NCBI GenBank assembly: GCA_963708205.1
Contig: OY970196.1
Coordinates: forward strand, 1,736,001-1,800,000
Origin: CAVYTF01 sp963708205
GTDB lineage: Bacteria > Bacteroidota > Bacteroidia > Chitinophagales > Chitinophagaceae
Reading direction: 5' to 3'
DNA length: 64,000 nt
Part shown: one piece after another, positions 59,918 to 64,000 of the stretch
Layout: every line of letters starts with the position of its first letter
Position numbering within the stretch: position 1 is the stretch's first letter
The notes under the pieces: generated by a model
Seen by the model: the letters and a program-made list of their open reading frames with translations, nothing else
Told to the model about the DNA's origin: nothing
Databases searched by the model: none
Program-made: the position numbers and the translations under genes

Positions 59918-60907
59918 ATGAAAGTCGCAGTCGTAGGAGCAACAGGATTGGTTGGTACAAAAATGTTGCAGGTTTTAGCAGAGCGAAATTTTGATGTGTC
60001 TGAATTAATTCCTGTCGCATCAGAAAGATCTGTAGGAAAAGAAGTTGAGTTCAAAGGAAAGAAATATAAGGTTGTAAGCATGGCTGATGCAATTGCCGCA
60101 AAGCCTGTGATAGCCTTATTTTCAGCCGGTGGCAATACATCAATTGAATGGGCACCAAAATTCGCGGAAGCCGGGATTACAGTTATTGACAATAGCAGCG
60201 CCTGGAGAATGGACGCAACAAAAAAATTAATTGTTCCCGAAATAAATGCAGATGCTTTAACCAAAGAAGACAAAATAATTGCTAATCCGAATTGCTCAAC
60301 TATACAAATGGTTGTTGCATTAAATCCATTACACAAAAAATATAAAATAAAAAGAATTGTGGTGAGCACTTATCAAAGTGTTACCGGCACAGGTGTAAAG
60401 GCTGTTAATCAATTAATGAGCGAAAGAAGAAATGAAGATGGAGAAAAAGCTTACAAATATAAAATTGATCTTAACGCCATTCCGCAAATTGATGTGTTTC
60501 TTGAAAATGGATATACAAAAGAAGAAATGAAAATGGTAAATGAAACAAGAAAGATAATGCGCGATGATAGCATTCGTATCACATCAACAACAGTGCGTAT
60601 TCCCGTTATCGGTGGTCACAGCGAAAGTGTGAATGTAGAGTTTGAAAACGATTTTGATCTGATGGATATTAGAAAAATATTAAGTGAAGCAGAAGGTGTA
60701 ATTGTAGAAGATGACATTGCGCAGCAAATTTATCCGATGCCTATAAATGCACATGAAAAAGATGAGGTTTTTGTAGGAAGATTGCGCAGAGATGAAACGC
60801 AGCCAAACACTTTAAACTTATGGATCGTTAGCGATAATCTTCGCAAAGGCGCAGCCACAAATGCGGTGCAGATCGCAGAATATTTGGTAAAAAAAGGTTT
60901 GATGTAA
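59918..60907 (+). CDS. asd: Aspartate-semialdehyde dehydrogenase
   Basis: NADP-dependent enzyme that reduces aspartyl phosphate to the semialdehyde, the branch point to lysine/diaminopimelate, threonine and methionine. VVGATGLVG at 6-13 binds the cofactor, NPNCSTIQM holds nucleophile Cys126, and RIPVIGGHSESVNVEF is the substrate-binding region. The 329 residues are normal. Its stop directly abuts the stop of the convergent DUF2461 gene, with no base between them. Confidence 0.96.
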   Translation: MKVAVVGATGLVGTKMLQVLAERNFDVSELIPVASERSVGKEVEFKGKKYKVVSMADAIAAKPVIALFSAGGNTSIEWAPKFAEAGITVIDNSSAWRMDATKKLIVPEINADALTKEDKIIANPNCSTIQMVVALNPLHKKYKIKRIVVSTYQSVTGTGVKAVNQLMSERRNEDGEKAYKYKIDLNAIPQIDVFLENGYTKEEMKMVNETRKIMRDDSIRITSTTVRIPVIGGHSESVNVEFENDFDLMDIRKILSEAEGVIVEDDIAQQIYPMPINAHEKDEVFVGRLRRDETQPNTLNLWIVSDNLRKGAATNAVQIAEYLVKKGLM

Positions 60908-61576
60908 CTATTCAGCAATAGCATCATTTAAAAATTTTACTAAAGGCTGTAATGTTTCAAATGTTGTAACAATTTTATTCGCAAGATCTTTTTCTGTTAG
61001 ATCCTTGTCCTGCAAAGGATGTGAAGCAATCCAGCTTTTCAATTTTATGTATTCGATAGCAGGATTATTTTTCTCATATCCTTTTGGTTCACGACTAAGA
61101 CTGGTTTCCTTATTTTTTAAAAGATCACCAAAAGAATTTTTAAATTTTTTGCTCTTAATTATTTTATTGAAAGCTTCAAAATTATAATCTATTTCCTGCC
61201 GTACTTTTTTTAAGACAACTGCTTCGGGCGACCATAAACCACCGCCAACAACAGAATTGCTCGGTTCTAAATGAAAATAATAACCTGCATAAATACTTTG
61301 CTTGCCTCCGCTGCAAATGTATGCGCCCATGTGATGTTTATAAGGCGTTTTATTTAGGCTGAAACGAACATCGCGATTAATGCGGTAAATGCATTCTTTA
61401 GCTTTTAGCGCAACTATTGTAGTATCTTTTTTAGAAAACTTCTCAAGAATTTCGGTAATAAAAATTAAGAAATTTTCTTTAGCGCCTTCATAAGTTGTGC
61501 GATGCTCTTCAAACCATTCTTTATTATTATTAGCTTGTAAATCTTTTAAAAATTTAATGGATGATTGAGCAATCAT
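60908..61576 (-). CDS. DUF2461 family protein
   Basis: A 222-residue cytosolic protein of DUF2461, marked by FLKDLQANNNKEWFEEHR, YRINRDVRFSLNKTPYKHHM and GYYFHLEPSNSVVGGGLW. The family is widely spread and has no known biochemical role. It starts 4 bp after gldA, so it is the third gene of a small membrane protein / gldA / DUF2461 operon. It converges on asd with zero spacing. Confidence 0.9.
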   Translation of the reverse strand: MIAQSSIKFLKDLQANNNKEWFEEHRTTYEGAKENFLIFITEILEKFSKKDTTIVALKAKECIYRINRDVRFSLNKTPYKHHMGAYICSGGKQSIYAGYYFHLEPSNSVVGGGLWSPEAVVLKKVRQEIDYNFEAFNKIIKSKKFKNSFGDLLKNKETSLSREPKGYEKNNPAIEYIKLKSWIASHPLQDKDLTEKDLANKIVTTFETLQPLVKFLNDAIAE

Positions 61577-61580
61577 TTTT

Positions 61581-62489
61581 TTAATTGTTTAATGTAAGAG
61601 AGCGGAAGATTTCTTCAAGACTACTGCCTTCTGTTTGAAGTGAAGTGATGTTTAGATTTTCGTTCAAAGCCAGTTGCATCAATTGTTTGCGCGCTTCATT
61701 AACATTGTTAGATGTAAGTTTCCAGGTAGAATCATTCTCTTTTCTGATCTCATTTATACCAGGCAAATTTTTTAAAACATCTTCATTAATATTTTCTTTA
61801 AAAGATATTTTTATAACATTTTCATGTTTGGTTTTGTGCAAATTCAATATAGTATCGTCGGCAACAATTTTCCCTTTATTTATAATAATGATGCGGTCAC
61901 AAATTGCTTCTACTTCCTGCAAAATATGCGATGAAAATAAAACAGTTTTATTTTTTCCCTGCTGTTTTATTACGTTGCGTATTTCAATTATTTGATTAGG
62001 GTCTAAGCCACTTGTTGGTTCATCTAAAATCAAAACATCGGGATGGTGTATCAATGCAGCAGCAAGTCCGGTACGTTGTTTAAATCCCTTTGAAAGCTGT
62101 CCGATTTTTTTATTGCTTTCAACTGTTAAGCCTGTCAATTCAATCACATTTTTTATAGCTTCTTTATTTTTTTTAATACTATGTACACCTGCAATAAATT
62201 GCAGGTATTCTTTTACATACATATCGTAATACAAAGGATTTGCTTCTGGCAGGTAGCCGATCTTTTTTTTTATTTCAAGTGGAAATTTTTTTACATCAAG
62301 TCCGTAAACACTTACCATTCCTGCATTCCAGGGAAGATAGCCTGTAATGATCTTCATCGTTGTGCTTTTACCGGCACCGTTTGGACCAAGAAATCCGGTA
62401 ATTTCACCTTCATTTATTTTAAAAGAAATGTCATCTACTGCTTTTTGTAAGCCATAGATTTTGCAGAGATGCGAAACTTCGATTGACAT
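61581..62489 (-). CDS. gldA: Gliding-associated ABC transporter ATPase GldA
   Basis: A 302-residue ABC ATPase. Walker A is GPNGAGKST near 35, LSKGFKQRTGL near 132 is the signature with the G-to-K change usual in this class, and LILDEPTSGLDPNQ is Walker B. VYGLDVKKFPLEIKKKIGYL and LPEANPLYYDMYVKEYL match GldA of flavobacteria, which with GldF and GldG is needed for gliding in some species. GldF and GldG are not in the window. Gene order (small membrane protein, gldA, DUF2461; gaps of 17 and 4 bp) suggests one operon. Confidence 0.85.
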   Translation of the reverse strand: MSIEVSHLCKIYGLQKAVDDISFKINEGEITGFLGPNGAGKSTTMKIITGYLPWNAGMVSVYGLDVKKFPLEIKKKIGYLPEANPLYYDMYVKEYLQFIAGVHSIKKNKEAIKNVIELTGLTVESNKKIGQLSKGFKQRTGLAAALIHHPDVLILDEPTSGLDPNQIIEIRNVIKQQGKNKTVLFSSHILQEVEAICDRIIIINKGKIVADDTILNLHKTKHENVIKISFKENINEDVLKNLPGINEIRKENDSTWKLTSNNVNEARKQLMQLALNENLNITSLQTEGSSLEEIFRSLTLNN

Positions 62490-62506
62490 AAGTTATAACG
62501 CGAAAA

Positions 62507-62788
62507 TTAAAGCAACATTTTTAAAAGTAAAACGCCGCCGATTATTAACAAAGAAAATAACATTACGATTGTTATAAGGTTTTGTATGCGCATTCTCGAT
62601 TTAACAGAAGAAGAATCTACCAACGAAAAATCTATGGAAGAATACCATTTAAAAAGAAAAATAAAAATGCCGACAATGCCATTAGGATTACCTTCAATCG
62701 GTACCGACAAAACCAATTTTAGAATGGCAGCAGATAAAAATATTAACCAATAAACAGTGTTGTATCTTTCTATTAAATGCAGAATCAT
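62507..62788 (-). CDS. Small two-helix membrane protein upstream of gldA
   Basis: A 93-residue protein with hydrophobic helices near 12-30 and 70-90 around a polar loop (SSIDFSLVDSSSVKSRMR). I do not recognise the family. It lies 17 bp upstream of gldA on the same strand, so it is probably co-transcribed, and it could be an accessory subunit, but this is inference. Open reading and helix spacing support a real gene. Confidence 0.65.
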   Translation of the reverse strand: MILHLIERYNTVYWLIFLSAAILKLVLSVPIEGNPNGIVGIFIFLFKWYSSIDFSLVDSSSVKSRMRIQNLITIVMLFSLLIIGGVLLLKMLL

Positions 62789-62918
62789 ATTACTTCTTCT
62801 GCTGCAAAATTGCGCAAAAAAAAGTAAGGTACTTTTATTAAATTAAATTATAAAAATTCCGATTTAATTCTTTGTAAAAATTGCAATCAGTAAATTTATA
62901 GTTTTAAAAAATACTTTT

Positions 62919-64000
62919 ATGTCTTATGCATACCAAATACATTCTATGGATGATTATGAAACTGCTTATGCAGAAAGTATAAAAGATCCGGAAACATTTT
63001 GGGCGAAGATTGCAGAAAATTTTACCTGGAAAAAAGAATGGAATAGCATTTTGGAATGGAATTTTGAAGAACCAAAAATAGAATGGTTCAAAGGCGCAAC
63101 ACTTAACATCACAGAAAATTGCCTCGACCGTCATTTAAAAGAAAATGCCACTGCACCTGCGATTATTTGGGAACCGAATGATCCGGCTGAGCAAAATAAA
63201 ATTATTACTTATCACGAATTATATGAAAGTGTTTGCGCATTCGCGCATGTTTTAAAAAATAACGGTGTTCAAAAAGGTGATCGAATTTGTATTTACATGG
63301 GCATGGTTCCTGAACTCGTTATTTCGGTGCTGGCTTGTGCTAGAATCGGCGCAATTCACTCAGTGATTTTTGGAGGCTTCAGCGCGCAAAGCATTGCAGA
63401 CAGAGTGTTTGATGCGCAGGCAGCTTTTATTATTACTTGCGATGGCGCTTATCGTGGCGCTAAAATTATTCCTTTGAAAAGTGTAATTGATGAAGCAATA
63501 AATGGTAATAAAAACATTAAACGTGTGATTGTTTTAAAACGAACTGACATAGAAACTTCAATGAGTGATGGAAGAGATGTTTGGTGGCATGATGAAATGA
63601 AAAAAACAGCAGAAATAAGAAATTTCCCGGCAGAAGAAATGAATGCGGAAGATCCCTTATTTATTTTATATACTTCCGGCTCAACAGGTAAGCCAAAAGG
63701 AGTTGTGCATTCTTGCGCAGGATATATGATTTATACGAATTATACCTTCGTAAATGTTTTTCAATACCAGCCTCAGGATATTTTCTTTTGTACCGCAGAC
63801 ATTGGCTGGATAACAGGTCACAGTTATATTGTTTACGGTCCGTTAAGTGCAGGTGCGACAACGCTTATGTTTGAAGGTATTCCCACTTGGCCTGATGCAT
63901 CAAGACTTTGGGATATTGTAGATAAATACAAGGTAAATATTTTATACACCGCGCCTACTTTAATAAGAAGTCTTATGGGTTTTGGTCTAGAACCTTTGAA
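62919..64000 (+). CDS. acs: Acetyl-CoA synthetase (5' part; cut by the window end)
   Basis: AMP-forming acetyl-CoA synthetase. The first 360 codons are present and the frame runs off the window. The N-terminus MSYAYQIHSMDDYETAYAES leads into the Acs start domain (DPETFWAKIAENFTW, FKGATLNITENCLDRH), then RIGAIHSVIFGGFSAQSIAD and the AMP-binding P-loop LYTSGSTGKPKGVVHS near 251, followed by FFCTADIGWITGHSYIVYGP. These are Acs hallmarks rather than other acyl-CoA ligases. It is divergent from the gldA operon. Confidence 0.94.
   Translation, partial: MSYAYQIHSMDDYETAYAESIKDPETFWAKIAENFTWKKEWNSILEWNFEEPKIEWFKGATLNITENCLDRHLKENATAPAIIWEPNDPAEQNKIITYHELYESVCAFAHVLKNNGVQKGDRICIYMGMVPELVISVLACARIGAIHSVIFGGFSAQSIADRVFDAQAAFIITCDGAYRGAKIIPLKSVIDEAINGNKNIKRVIVLKRTDIETSMSDGRDVWWHDEMKKTAEIRNFPAEEMNAEDPLFILYTSGSTGKPKGVVHSCAGYMIYTNYTFVNVFQYQPQDIFFCTADIGWITGHSYIVYGPLSAGATTLMFEGIPTWPDASRLWDIVDKYKVNILYTAPTLIRSLMGFGLEPL

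Overview
The window is about 64 kb of AT-rich chromosome from a member of the Bacteroidota, most likely a Chitinophagaceae-like soil or freshwater bacterium. The evidence is gliding and type IX secretion genes (gldA, gldC, a PorG-like protein, a CHU_C-type C-terminal domain), Bacteroidota-style promoters (TAnnTTTG), almost no Shine-Dalgarno sequences, a group II-like geranylgeranylglyceryl phosphate synthase and many conserved Bacteroidota-only families. Genus and species cannot be fixed from the sequence alone. I see no prophage, CRISPR array, intact insertion sequence or rRNA operon. The gene content is mainly core and housekeeping.

Layout. 0-9 kb: a small DUF5679-like protein, gyrB, a ureohydrolase-fold protein with altered metal ligands, a lipoprotein PBP4 (dacB), mutL and typA. 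9-16 kb: a glycosyltransferase, an ECF sigma / anti-sigma / outer-membrane barrel operon, MarC, YihY, a 48-residue membrane protein and a eukaryotic-type topoisomerase IB. 16-25 kb: one 2903-residue cyclic beta-1,2-glucan synthase. 25-34 kb: murF, a lipoprotein msrA, DUF983, a small barrel protein, a decayed stretch (hydrolase remnant and tRNA-like 3' end), an SRPBCC protein, tRNA-Arg(CCG), YceI, lycopene cyclase translationally coupled to the GGGP synthase, MmcQ, a lone ABC ATPase and an FKBP isomerase. 34-45 kb: gltX, a GT39-type transferase, a B12-binding mutase subunit with an enoyl-CoA hydratase, an APC permease, a Cys/Met-type PLP enzyme, a large T9SS type B cargo protein and a divergent GT4-like transferase. 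45-57 kb: a long co-directional cell-envelope block (gldC, yqeY, cvpA, alpha/beta hydrolase, CBS protein, a short Omp85, nadK, porG-like, uppS, bamA, two Skp/OmpH). 57-64 kb: an M13 metallopeptidase, an acidic coiled-coil unknown, asd, DUF2461, gldA with a small membrane protein, and the 5' part of acs.

How it fits together. Envelope building dominates: peptidoglycan (murF, dacB, uppS), outer-membrane protein insertion (BamA, the short Omp85, two Skp-like chaperones), T9SS and gliding (porG, gldA, gldC and a CHU_C cargo) and periplasmic glucan. A second theme is isoprenoid use (uppS, GGGP synthase, lycopene cyclase, YceI).

The most notable non-coding signal is a degenerate intergenic repeat family. 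It has a palindromic core TTGCG-W-CGCAA and lies just downstream of stop codons, in the sense orientation, at five sites. One copy is organised as a MITE-like 114-bp inverted-repeat element around 37.5 kb. Other signals are predicted leaderless genes, a bidirectional terminator that contains both stop codons of a convergent gene pair, and interleaved inverted repeats downstream of the glucan synthase.
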